A DNA stretch of 64,000 bases from Gonatopus flavifemur (Eukaryota > Arthropoda > Insecta > Hymenoptera > Dryinidae), in the NCBI GenBank assembly GCA_018340375.1, contig JAFFJZ010000007.1:29052001-29116000 (forward strand), in the 5' to 3' direction. The translations under genes were made by a program, and so were the position numbers. The notes under the pieces are model-generated. The model was not told the DNA's origin, searched no databases, and saw nothing but the letters and a program-made list of their open reading frames with translations. This document shows, one piece after another, positions 25,251-36,457 of the stretch. Every line of letters starts with the position of its first letter. Position 1 is the stretch's first letter.

Positions 25251-26756
25251 ATGTATCGTTTCAAGAACAAAGAACTCTTCGAAATATGGATAAAAGGAGG
25301 TGACGAAGCAGAAAAAAGTTCTAAACTTCTTGATCGTGTACGGGTCACCATTGGGTAGGGGTGTGCGGGTAGCACTTTTTATCGGGTCGGGTCGGGTTCG
25401 GGTATTTGTATTTCTTTTCGGGTCGGGTCGGGTACCCGATTAAATCGGGTTTTCCAAGTTGGGTACCCGAATATAATAAAATCGCTTGAATTTAATATTT
25501 TCAACTTCTATTCGAAGTTGCCATTGCCGTTGATATTTGAAGGACAAATTGTCTTGAGCGATTGTAGGAATAAGGGAATTTCATATGAATTCAATTCTAA
25601 TATGAAGAATGCCATATTCACTACAAGTCCATTAGGGTTGTTACTCCATGTAATTGATTATGCAGCGCATTAGGAAATCTCCAAATTGCTTCATGGAATG
25701 TTTATATTTATTTTTGAATTCAATTAAAAAACATAATCACATTTATATCTCATAAATAATATATTATCTATTTTCGTATTCAGTAACCACAATATAGAAT
25801 CTTGAACATCAATGAAAATAAATATTCTTTTTATAAATATCATTCTTTTTTCATATTTTTAAATTTGAATGGAGGAAGCACAACTCTTCCACATGTTTTG
25901 TCAGCAATCTTGATCGAGTTGCTGTCACAATATTTCCTGCTGAGGAAAACGTTTGCTATATTTGAATTACCCGAATGTAATCGGGTACCTGAAAAACTCG
26001 GGTAATTGAAAAACCCAACCCGACGGGTACCCGACCCGACCCGACCCGATAAAAACCCGATGACTCGGGTACCCGCACACCCCTACCATTGGGGAAGATA
26101 TTTGTTCATCAAATGAAGAACGAATCAAAGAAAAGCTGCGTCGTTTGTGTCGGAATTTCAATGAGAGATGGTGTAACGTTTCTTGACATCGTTTCTTGAT
26201 CGTTTCAGGAACGAATATTCCACTTGCATGAATGCGGATTTCATGATTGAAATAGATGAATCAGAGCCATGCAAATCCTCAGGCCGGCCGCGTATACCAT
26301 TTTCTGAGAAATCACTCAGATCAAGGAGAAGAGAAGCTTCACAATTAGCACATCTTTAATGATACAATGATGCGGGCATAGTTGCTCGTCAAGATGGCAA
26401 ATCAGATTTGGCTGCAGTATTGAAACAAGTTGATAAAAGTCCGACTCGTCCAACAAAAATTCGGAAAATATTATCTTTGCCCACGACATGTCCAGTGAAG
26501 TATATAGCTGAAGAAGCATTAGCGCTCATCCTAGATTCTAATTTGAGCGAACAGCAATATTCGGATATAAGACATGGAGCCATTTCAAGGAATTGTGATA
26601 CTTATCCAGATTACGAAGAAATTTGGAAATGTAAACCTACATGTAGACCATGTAACATCAAGGTGAATGATGAAACAGAAAACGAAGAAGTTGTTTTAGA
26701 TGAAATAATCCCTATTGAACATCTAGACTGGATAGAATTGGAAAACGGTATGTAGA
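25251..26756 (+). pseudogene. RAG1/Transib-like coding relic, interrupted
   Basis: Three reading segments join into one degraded protein. Segment 1 (25251-25355) starts MYRFKNKELFEIW and runs to TIG at 25355. Removing the 730-bp hAT-type element and one copy of its 8-bp target repeat restores the frame at 26094 (EDICSSNEERIKEK), which continues to a TGA at 26184. After a frame change the reading resumes through CKSSGRPRIPFSEKSLRSRR to a stop at 26357. Segment 3 (26363-26756) holds DLAAVLKQVDKSPTRPTKIR, EEALALILDSNLSEQQY and CKPTCRP. The S-GRP-PFSE block followed by EALALIL resembles the N-terminal part of multicopy Transib/RAG1-like proteins of invertebrates. That assignment is from memory and uncertain; the presence of decayed coding sequence is better supported. 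No catalytic core is present. Confidence 0.45.
25356..26085. mobile_element. Non-autonomous hAT-type element, 730 bp
   Basis: The TIR TAGGGGTGTGCGGGTA is perfect over its first 15-16 bases at both ends, and the 8-bp repeat CCATTGGG flanks it exactly (25348-25355 and 26086-26093). Behind each TIR lies an array of GGGTCGGGTCGGG and TACCCGA words pointing inward. The middle is AT-rich and encodes nothing recognisable. It sits inside the coding relic, whose frame is continuous once the element and one target copy are removed. That independently confirms the ends. Confidence 0.9.
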
Positions 26757-27140
26757 ATCAATGTTGTCAAATAAAATCATTCCGCGCGTTTGTCATTGAA
26801 ATTTTCGCATGTGAAGAGCTTCAATTAGTCTCATTCCACTGTCGATGACTACCTGAAATACTTTGGTCAATTAATTACTCAATAATTGAGGATCTATTAA
26901 TTTTGGCTAAAAAATTATGTCTCAGAACCCATAGTGTGCTGTGGAGGAAAAAAGAATGACAAATGTCACTTGCTTTTAGATTCATCCTTCAATGAATTTC
27001 ATCTTCTTGGGAGAAAAAGCGCTTCATTCAGTAAGCTGACGAAAACATCCCTTGAATTCTTTTCTTATTGTTTCCTATTGCTTTTTGTTTTTTTACAGTG
27101 ATGGATACGTTACTCGTTACTCGTTACTCATTATTATATC
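26757..27140. other. No gene or repeat recognised
   Basis: AT-rich sequence between the coding relic and the inverted repeat at 27141. A short GTTACTC triplication lies at 27109-27130. Confidence 0.5.
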
Positions 27141-27645
27141 TCGGGTGTTCTGCAATCGAGATGCAATAATCTCCCATATCGAAAAACTCTTTTTGAGTCT
27201 TAGTTTTTGAGATATAAGCATTCTTAGATTTTTTTAAAAACTCAAATTGCTCAAAAGCACTGCGTGCTACATATGTAAGCCTGACACCATTCGCTAAGTG
27301 AGAACTCGGTGAATCTGTGGCAAAAAATTGGAGTATTCTATCATTTTTCAATTCAAAGTTATAGAGATGTGAATTTTTTGGGCTCCCAGCCAATCAGAAT
27401 CCAGCGACTTTGAATCATTATAGCTCCCAAACAAAGAATACCAGGATAGTTCAATTTTTTTCCTAGAGATCCGCCGCTTCCTAACTTAGCGAATGGCGTT
27501 AGGCTTGAGGATGTACTGTACAATGCTTTTGAGCGATTTTGGTTCAAATGAGAGACTAAGAATGCTTTTATCTTAAAAATCAAGCCCCAACAAAAATTTT
27601 TCCATACGGGAAATTATTGTATTTTGACTGCAGAATAACGCGTGT
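27141..27645. repeat. Large inverted repeat, arms about 200 bp
   Basis: Blocks AAGCATTCTTAG, GCTCAAAAGCA, CCATTCGCTAAGT and TGCAATAAT occur in the left arm (27141-27350) and, inverted and diverged, in the right arm (27410-27645). No clear terminal motif or target duplication could be fixed, so the element type is unknown. The minus-strand frames 27124-27393 and 27359-27583 are products of the arms. Confidence 0.6.
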
Positions 27646-29583
27646 GGAGTTTTTTCAGTGAATTCTGAAACATCCGGTATGAAATATATATAAAAGTATA
27701 TATTTTGTATGAAAATTATGTATTTATTATATATATTTTACATATAATGTGTAACATCATTGGTTTTGTAATAGGATTTAAGAGGTTCATTTCGCCAGGG
27801 TAGTTTTTGAAATATCATGCAGATGAACTTCAACACCATTATTTGGAGAAAAACACCTGTAAAGTTTCGATACACAAATTTTTTCATTGGAAAAATTGGA
27901 AGACTCATTGGATGAGTGTGAAAAAATTCAAGTCGTATATTTACTTCTTTCCATAAAAACAAAATAATTCGAGACGAATCACCTTATTTTGAAAATCGTT
28001 TGATGAGAACCTCCTCTTAATTATTATTCACTCTTGTTTATACATTGAATTTTAAAGTGTGTAAAGTGTAATAGATTTGTTCGATACGTCAATAATGTAT
28101 GAATCATATATTTCAGTATTTCCTTATTAGGAACGTAAACTGGGAAAATATAGGATTCCCTTCATTCGATTTACATTTATCTTCATTGAACCTTGGCAAC
28201 TGTCCCGATGTTCGAGCATTCTATGAAATATTGGTCGGTATTCGCCTTATTTCCATAGGGAGTAGTTACTAGATTCAAGATATCGATACATAATAATGAA
28301 CTCATCGCGACATAACTTCCAATAATGACCAATTTTGATGCAAAGAATTTTTTTCTCTCCAATTCATATTGAATCATGTCATACACTGTGGAAAGAAAGT
28401 CTCAATCCAGCTCATTTCTTCACTGAATCTATGATGCAAACAAATTAAGCCGGAAAAAACAATCGCCCGCACAATGGAAAAAGCAGTGTCTGAAATTGAG
28501 ACGCAAACAGATGAAGAATGCAGATCTTGAATGAACAGAAGCATATTTTTTTATCCGGATTTTGAATCCTTTGTTGAACAGACACTTGAACTGGAATTTG
28601 TGCGACATGTGTTGAAGGGATGTCCTGAATTAACTGCGTTTTTACCGTAGTTTTTTTTCGAAGGAATACAGAAGTGAAGTCATTGAACTTCCAGATATAT
28701 TTTTGTATATGTTTTTTAGAGTGTAGAAAAATTTTGTCGAAAATTAAATCAATCACAGCAAATTTATTAGGCCATTTCATGAAAGTTTTGCCGCTGCAGT
28801 CTTCAATCGACAGGGAAGATCCAGTTCGTAATTCTTGACAAAACTGAAAAAATCAAAACCGTCTTGGAGGGTTGTACATTTGTTTGTGGATGAACTAAAA
28901 AAATCGTGAAATTGTTACTTTTCTCAGAATTGAAAGAAAAAATGTTTGATAAAAAAGCACTTTGAGGTGCAATGAGAAATATTCCATATAGAAATTCATC
29001 ATTGATGCTAACACGGTATAACGTGGATGGAGCAGGGGAGAGTGGAGACACTTTCACCACGGGGTGACATGCACCACAGCAGATATCTCTTGATCCTTCA
29101 GAGATTTCCAAGTCGTTTTTGCACGTGTCGCTGGTTGTATGGATGCTCCAACCCCACACGAGTCCACAGCAATGTGAAATAATTCTCTTTCTTTTTATTT
29201 ATAGCCAAAACTTCAGCACTGTCAAAATCACTTCATTTTTCAATTTCAAATAAATATTATTAAGTTGATTCAAAAATAGTGGTTATTATATCAATTAAGG
29301 TATCAGTGATTCACAGAGAGAGGTCAAGAACTAATTTGCAGGGTGGTGCAAAAATGTCAACAGTGTGGTGCAAGTCTTCCGTCATGTGGGGAGAATTGCA
29401 ACAATCGCAATGTTTCTGGAGAACACTCGTATCATTGATAGAAAGTTGGATTTGACCTTGCAATCATTCGCCACTCGAAGAGGAATGTTTGCTCTGTAAG
29501 AACCCTATAAATGATGTATCGAATAAACTCAACCATGAAAGTTATAACAACGTAAAAAAAAGTGGTGCAAGTGTATGATAATA
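27646..29583. other. No gene recognised
   Basis: AT-rich sequence. Minus-strand frames at 28445-28780 and 28803-29159 exceed 100 codons but show no domain, and I do not trust them as genes. GTGGTGCAA(A/G) words recur at about 29343, 29365 and 29562 without forming an array. Confidence 0.4.
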
Positions 29584-30660
29584 AAGGTTGGTTGAAAAGT
29601 TTTGAAAGCAAAAATGAAAAAATGAGTATTTTTTGATGAAATGATTTTTTTTATTCAATATAGTCTCCCTCAACTTTAACACACTTATTCCAACAGTCCT
29701 CCGATAATTTTATATCATCTCTGTAATGATTTTCCGGACGCTCCGCAAAATACTGTTCCACAGCTGCAATAGCTTCTTCATTCGACGAAAAACGCTTTCC
29801 ACGAAGGAATTGTTTCAAATTTCTGGAGAGGTAATAGTCGGAGGGAGCCAAATCTGGTGAATACGGTGGGTGTTCAAGCAATTCGTACTTCAATTCGTTC
29901 AGTTTAGCCATCGCCAGAACACTTGTGTGAACACGTGCATTGTCTTGATGAAAAATGATTTTTTTCTTCCGTAAACCGGGTCTTTTTTCACAAATTTTTC
30001 CATCCAACTGGTCCAAAAGGTTGCAATAATATTCAAAGTTAATTGTTTTACCTTTTTCGAGATAATTAATCAACAAAACTCCTTTTGCGTCCCAAAAAAC
30101 CGATGCTAGAATCTTTTTTGCCGATCGTTCTGACTTCACCCGTTTTGGAGCTGAACAACTAGTTTCGGTCCACTGTAAACGTTCTTGTTTCAGTTTAGGA
30201 TCATGATGGTAGATCCAAGTCTCGTCCACAGTTACGAAACGGTGCAAAAAATCGGTCTCATTCTGCTTAAAACGCTCCAAATTAGGCTGAGAAATTTGTT
30301 TTCGATTCAGTTTTTGTTGAATTGTCAACGACTGCGGCACTAACTTTCCAAAAAGCTTTTTCATATGTCATTCTTCGTGTAAAATATGGAGCACTCGTTC
30401 ATCCGAGATGCCTATAGTATCAGCAATTTCACGCTTAGTCAAACTCGGATCTTTACAAACAATATCATAGACTTGCTCAATGATGTCTGATTTCGTTGCA
30501 CTCTTTGGACGTCCACCACGTGATTGATCTTCAACGCTTGTACCACCACGTTTACACTCTAAAACCCATCGATGTACAGTTGGAAATGAAGGAGCAGATT
30601 CCTTCAACACTTTCTTCATATTAGTATGAATTTCTGTTGCTGATAAACCTTCCAAAACAA
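29584..30660 (-). mobile_element. Mariner element, one TIR visible
   Basis: Minus-strand mariner. The end downstream of the transposase stop carries AAGGTTGGTTGAAAAGTTTT at 29584, preceded by TA. The other end should carry the same sequence inverted beyond 30660, but I see no match there up to about 30900, and transposase similarity stops abruptly at about 30660. The copy therefore looks truncated at its 5' end, losing about the first 15-20 codons, the 5' untranslated region and that TIR. Confidence 0.75.
29651..30655 (-). pseudogene. Mariner transposase, 5'-truncated with one premature stop
   Basis: About 334 codons of a Tc1/mariner-superfamily DD34D transposase, the cut-and-paste enzyme acting on mariner TIRs. 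The N-terminal part (GLSATEIHTNM, then VEDQSRGGRPKSATK and a second helix-turn-helix ending in ISDERVLHILHEE) is followed by an in-frame TGA at about 30365-30367, then HMKKLFGKLVPQSL. The catalytic region is complete: FVTVDETWIYHH (first Asp), IIFHQDNARVHTS (second Asp) and HPPYSPDLAPSDYYL (third Asp, 34 residues after the second). The protein ends KVEGDYIE. The listed first codon is TTG, not ATG, because the true start is missing. A single stop in an otherwise open frame suggests fairly recent inactivation. Confidence 0.92.
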
Positions 30661-30747
30661 TAGTATATTGTTCATCAAGGGGGGAAAGTGGGAAATTCCC
30701 GACGAGTGTGAAGTTTGTCTTCCTGAGCCGAAGGCGAGTTTCAAAGA

Positions 30748-30927
30748 AAATTTACTGGAAGTTTTTTTCTGGAACGCGAATGAAAATTCATATACAAATT
30801 TCATATATTCATACATTAAATTTCAAATCCATGTACATTAAATTTTATGTATGTAGTAGACTTGAAATTTGTGGAACCTGTACATGAATTTTCAGTTACG
30901 TACTTGAAAAAAACTTCCAGTAGATTT
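30748..30927. mobile_element. Foldback element, about 180 bp
   Basis: AAATTTACTGGAAGTTTTTT at 30748 and its reverse complement at 30906-30927 match at 21 of 22 positions. The interior also pairs in part (CATACATTAAATTTCAAATC, then a CTTGAAATTTGTGG stretch). It lies just beyond the truncated end of the mariner. Confidence 0.6.
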
Positions 30928-32606
30928 ACATTAAAATTCATGCGGAAATTATCAACAGTGTATTCAAGTATGTAACACACAGTGCTAGTGTTGCCACGAT
31001 CCGCCAAACTAGCTGTAACCAATTTTAAATTCCAGATTATCTGAGTTGAAAGCGAATACTTCTTCAGTCGACAAAATTGCTCCAAAATTCAGTTTAATAT
31101 TCCGGTAACTGAATTTGAAGGTTTAAATTGGCATTAGAAGATCGACCGAACTTCGGTTTCGGGTTTTAGCAATTTTCGACAATGAATCCACCTTTCGGTT
31201 TTTGGCCGAACAATGAGAATTATTGGTTATTTTCGTTTTTCAAGTTGTTCAAAATAAATTTCGAGAAAATAGACTTTTTTTATCTGTAACTCAATCTTAA
31301 GTGAATACGAAGTGTACAAGGATCAAGTGTTATTCAGACACAGTCAGATGATTTATATTTCGTGCAAATGAAAAGATCCAAACTCGACGAGATGTTCGTT
31401 CGATTTCTCAATGCATTACACTTGCGATAATAGAAAAGTCAAGAGTGCTTATAATCTCTCCTATTCCAAACTGGTTCTCTTCTAATGGTCAGTGGAGTGA
31501 GTACTTTAATTGGTGCTCTGACCTCAAAAGGTTCTCACTCCCATAGAAACTTGAATCCGGGTCAGCATGCTGCTATGATGTAAATTAGTGGTACAGTTTG
31601 TACATGTGCAGTGATTCAAAATTCATTTACATCACTTTAATTGAAAATCTTGGTTTTTATTGAAAAAGTTTTTCAACGAATTATAAAGAATATTGGTCAA
31701 TTCTTTTTACTTATCAAATCTGTTCTCTTCCACCAAGTTTCTCTGTATGTATATTTTCCCAAGAGACTTTTTTGTGGTAAATAAATCGTGCATTGGATTT
31801 CCGATTCACCGTAAATAAAATCTACACGGGAATGAAATTAATAAAAACTCACTGGAAAAAGAGAACACATACAATTGTCTAACCAAATCTTCACCTTGTA
31901 ATCGTTTTTGCGTAAGATCCAACATCTCTACTGTTTCACGATTCAGGATGTGTTCTTTTGTTTGTTTGCGGTTCCGTTATGGCTTTGAATGTGGAGAGGA
32001 TTACTTCCATCGTCGTAACATCCTTTGACTCGCATTGTTACGAGAATGAGTCGGATAGTAGAATCTTACATCATTTTATACCGTTAATTTTGGACTCTGT
32101 AATGATGTTCACGATTTTGGTATATTGTTTGAAATATATTAGCAATAAACTGTAGTGGAAACTTATAGATGTTTTCCTATGAAGTCACCATCGAATAATA
32201 GTTCATACACATTTTCATGTTGTTGAATATATGTCAATTACAGGTACGTATTGTATTACTTTGATGTAACGATACTGTTCACGAAGAAGAGCAAGTACGC
32301 TAGAAGAATTTTATTTGAGAAATTACCGTGAAATTTCAGTGATTGAGAGACAAGTAAGAATTTTTCAAAATATTATTGTACATTTTGCAAAACTTGGAGA
32401 AAATATCACTTTCAACGGTTTCAAAGTTCCCTCATTTTTACAAGCTGCACAGTAATTTTTCGAAGAATTTCTATTTGTCCTTCGATTATTGGAATTTCAC
32501 GGTAATTTTTACAATAAAATTCTTTCAGCGTATTATAATATTCCTCAAGCGTAAGCGATTATAAACCTCATTACACAGCTTGTGATTTTATAAAAACTTC
32601 TGAACT
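30928..32606. other. No gene or repeat recognised
   Basis: AT-rich sequence. Around 31140-31210 a few CCGAA/TTCGG words recall the CCGAAAAT words at 5500-5710, but no element could be delimited. Confidence 0.45.
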
Positions 32607-32614
32607 GTATCGTT

Positions 32615-34487
32615 TAGTGTTGCCGCGAGCTTCGAGCCGAGCTGAGGTTTCATAGCTCGTCGAGCTGAGGTATCATAGCTCGTCGAGCTTTTGATTACCA
32701 ATTGAAAAATTGTTATAGAGAACCATAAATCATTTCCATGTTTCGAATATATGTGCCCTTTCGTGTTGAGCAAAAAATTGGCTACAATAGATATTTTCAA
32801 AAAAATATATGTTGATTTCGACTACTTTGTGTTAACCGGAATGTGCTATTTTGGCATCCTTCATTTGAATTATCCTCAAATTATGGAGAGCTATATACTA
32901 TTGGCATCTTTGAGTTTATCTCAAACGAGCAAGAATCTATCGAAAATATGTATTGTATTTGAAACATTGTATTCAATTGCTATACGCGAAGAAGATTTAT
33001 CTTAAAAATGACTACACTTTACAATAAAGTAGGGAAGAAATCACATTGAGCGGAAATTTATTATATTTTGTCATTGAAATTGCTATACTTTCTGCTAATT
33101 GATAACAGGATTCTCTCACTCTCCACTAGAAAATAAGGTGCTTTTAATAAAAAAGCATACTACATACCGGCACAATGTGATTTTGTCCCTACTTGACTGT
33201 ATGGTGTAGTAATACTTTAATCAATTTTCTCTGCGTGTATGGTTTTGCAGGAAATATCATCCCGCACAAAACCTCAAATCGCCTCAAATCAGAATTTGGG
33301 TGGAGAATCGGTGGATAAACGGTTGCTCGTCGGAAAAGTGACGTGGAGGTAACGAAGGAGAGTCCGCGTGAAGATCAAGGCCAGACTTTTCTTCGTTGCC
33401 TCCACGTCACATCTCCGACGAGCAACCGTTCATCCACCGATTCTGCACTCAAATTCTGCGTTGAGCGATGTATCCCATCGGTGGGGGTTTTGTCCGAAAT
33501 GTATACCAGTGCAATTTTACGCAACTTATTTTGAATTATACCAAAATAGTAAAATGTTGTAATGATTCTACTTTGCTTGTTTCATGAATACAAAATCCAC
33601 TCCAAAAGGACACGAGCCGAATAGATTGATTTTTCCCAACCAACGTGGTTACAGGAACTATGTTCGCATGGTCAAAGATTCACGGTTGCAGTGACGTGAA
33701 ATTTGGATATAATGACGAGAAAAACAAGACAAAATCACATGAATGTAGTTGTAGCAACTACATAAGATGGTCAAGGCAAAAATCAACGACGTGCTGTGGT
33801 TGTGCCGGCCAGATTTTTCTCTGAGTGTACGTGAGGCCATTTGATGGTCCACTGGACGTCAAAGTACGTATAATGAACCTAAATTCCACCTAGAAGCTCT
33901 GTGTTCTCTTAGGGTTTGATAAATTGACATTCAACGGACGTTCATTAAACCTCAAAATGTCCATAGCTTTATTGCACGTCTAATAAAGGTATAATAAAGG
34001 TTTATCGAACGTTGGTGTTCTCTTGGGGTAAGAATGACTTTAATCACACATCATTTTGAACACAAATTTCTACAACATGTACAACATGGTGGAAAAAAAG
34101 ATGAAATAAACGTATAAAAATCAATGATTACGAATGGAATGTGATATTTGGATTCAAAACTAGATACACAAAATTCTATGAAATTTTCATGAGATCCAAG
34201 AAGCTTGATAAATTTTGAGAGAAAGATTGTTTGCTGATGAAATTTCTTTTATTTCTCGTTGATATTTTTCCATTCTGTGTGCTCAAGTAATTGAATGGAT
34301 ACATGAAAAAAAATGTAGCGGAGCACATGTGTTGGCATTCCTTTGAATTACGTTTCCAGCTCGATTCGGCTCGAGCCAGCTCGGAGCGAGCCGAGCTTCG
34401 AGCCGAACTCGAGCCGAGCTTTGATTTTAGAATGATGAGCCGAGCCGAGCCGATGTCCAAAGCTCGGCTCGGCTCGCGGCAACACTA
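32615..34487. mobile_element. Non-autonomous hAT-type element, 1.87 kb
   Basis: The TIR TAGTGTTGCCGCGAGC is perfect at both ends and the 8-bp repeat GTATCGTT flanks the element exactly (32607-32614 and 34488-34495). Arrays of GAGCCGAGC and AGCTCGTCGAGC words follow the left TIR, and GGCTCGGCTCG words fill the last 150 bp. This is the same design as the GGGTCGGG arrays of the element at 25356. The interior is AT-rich with no transposase and contains a nested hairpin at 33261-33498. Confidence 0.9.
33261..33498. mobile_element. Hairpin element nested in the hAT-type element
   Basis: The arms are nearly perfect over about 70 bp: GAATCGGTGGATAAACGGTT and GCTCGTCGGA near 33305-33340 face their complements at 33410-33445. 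Outer ends CCCGCACAAAACC (left) and TTCGGACAAAACC (right, inward) are flanked by AT on both sides (33259-33260 and 33499-33500). It is probably a CCC-type element with a mutated right terminus. Confidence 0.6.
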
Positions 34488-34620
34488 GTATCGTTATACT
34501 GATTCCATATGAAATCATGTCTAATTCAAAACTTGACAACGAGTCTCATAGCTTGGAAACAGGGTAGTGAAATTTTTAATTCACCAAATTTTGAATTAAC
34601 AATTGAATTTTCAATTTTTA

Positions 34621-34910
34621 TTTCAAATGTTAGGATTAAGAATTGAAAAATCATTTTTCAATCCCAATGTTGTGATTGAGGAGTGAATAAATTATTCTTC
34701 AATGCCGATGTTGGGATTAAAAATCAAAGGAATTACTTCTCAATCCCAATGTCGGGATTAAAAGTTGAAAAATTACTTTTCAATCCCAATGTTCGGATAA
34801 AAAATTAAAAAATTACTTTTTAATTTCAATGTCGGGATTAAAAATTAAAAAATCACTTTTTACTCCCAATGTTGGGATTGGAAATTAGAGAGTTACTTTT
34901 TGATGCAAAG
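34621..34910 (+). repeat. 40-bp minisatellite, block 1
   Basis: The core GTCGGGATTAAAAATTGAAA (consensus) recurs with exact 40-bp spacing: its GGATT stands near 34634, 34674, 34714, 34754, 34794, 34834 and 34874. Units end in ACTTTTCAATCCCAAT. Units have diverged but no length change is seen, so the spacing has been kept. Confidence 0.88.
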
Positions 34911-35095
34911 ATCTGAATTGAACATTTTTCAAAAATTTTTTCTTGAGGGTGAATAGGTGATCTCGGAGAAAATTTTTTCCACTATATATATATATTTGTT
35001 ATTCCGGTTTGCGTGAACGAATTTCTATCAAACATGGGTCATCTCCTTAATGCAAAGATCTGGATCAAATTTTTTTTCCATTTTCTAATCTTCGC

Positions 35096-35290
35096 CTTGG
35101 GGTAAAAATTGAAAAACTACTTTCGAATCACAATTTTGGGATTGAGAATTAAGAAATTACCTTTCAATCTCGAAGTCGGGATCAAAAATTGAGAAATTAC
35201 TTCTCAATCACAATGTCGGGATCAAAGATTGAGAAATTACTTTTTAATCTGAATGTCGGAATCAACCATTTTTTTTCATTTTTGAATCTT
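35096..35290 (+). repeat. 40-bp minisatellite, block 2
   Basis: The same unit as block 1 with GGGAT/CGGGATCAAA cores near 35138, 35178, 35218 and 35258, again every 40 bp. It lies beyond a spacer with a TATATATATAT run at about 34983. Confidence 0.82.
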
Positions 35291-35420
35291 CATGGTGGGG
35301 TTAGAAATTGAAAAATTATTTTGAACCCGAGTTTTTGGAATCAGAAAATGACAAAAAATTTCAATTCCAGTGCTAATTCAATTATCCTTTGAATGCATTA
35401 TTTACAACCCTGCTTGGAAA

Positions 35421-36457
35421 TATTGTATTAGTGAGATAGGAATTCTAAATACCGTTCTTGAAACTGGGCAAAAACTAAGAATCAACTACACGTCAACCTA
35501 AACTCGCATTATCGGATTTCGAAATCCATTTTCGAAGATAAACAACAGAAGAGGAACTTCAAAATTGTAGACAACATGGATTTGTTGAATGACATGAAGA
35601 AGTTTAGAAACATCTGGCTTGAATTTATTATGTGCACAGCAACTAATTAGACTCCGAACAAGATTCACCATTGTGACTTTGATCAGCAACATGCTTCGTA
35701 TTCTGCATCAGGGATGCGCATTGATGAATAAACTTTGAACCTACATATATACTTTGTTATGTTACGAGTTTGATAACTTCTTATTCATACATATTTCAAC
35801 GGTTAGATCAACGTAGGGTCTCTCATCTGTTGTTCAGTTCATATTCATTGTTTGCTGACAGCTTCCATTAATTTACAATCGTTAACAATGGAATAGTAAA
35901 GTCTGCTTATGAATTTTTTTACAATATCAAGGATGCGCGCATTGCGACCTTTACATCGCGTTTTTGTTCACAGCGATTTTTGTGGTAAAAAAAATAATCG
36001 ATTCACATTTCAGATTATGAATTGCTCCTTTAGATTACCGTACGGAAATCAAGTTGAAATTATGGGACAAATGTGCCAAGCCTGGAACAGGCTTGTGCTG
36101 ACACTGGCAAATTCGCGTGCTTCTATATTTCAATCCATTCGGTCTCGAAGTTGAATTATGCGCAAATTAATGAGTTTCTGTTGAAGGATCATAATATAAT
36201 CTGTTAATGATCTGATTCCTCTCTAAAAAGTTGCCTAGAAAACTGATGCTGCCCCGTCTTGTCATTACATGCATTGTCTAGTTGTCACATGCTCAACAAT
36301 TTATAGATTAATCTAAAATCAAAAAATTAACATCAAAATCATCAGAAATATCATTTGGACCCATTCTGTTTACCTGATGTGTAATGAAATCATTCCAAAT
36401 ATTTGAAATGAATTTTTCCCAACAATGTTTGGAAGACTATCTCAGAAATAGTATGCA
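35421..36457. other. No gene recognised
   Basis: AT-rich sequence with no visible repeat ends. The frame at 35909-36154 (+) shows no domain. Confidence 0.45.

Larger units (their letters stand above)
34560..35412. mobile_element. hAT-type element built of 40-bp tandem units, 853 bp
   Basis: The left end is CAGGGTAGTGAAATTTTTAA; the right end read inward is CAGGGTTGTAAATAATGC. The 8-bp repeat CTTGGAAA flanks both ends exactly (34552-34559 and 35413-35420). Almost the whole interior consists of two blocks of 40-bp units separated by a roughly 180-bp AT-rich spacer. It begins only 64 bp after the target repeat of the previous hAT-type element. No transposase. Confidence 0.85.

Noticed and set aside
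28445..29159. Two adjacent minus-strand frames of 111 and 118 codons
   Set aside because: No domain, no shared frame, no splice pair; treated as chance.
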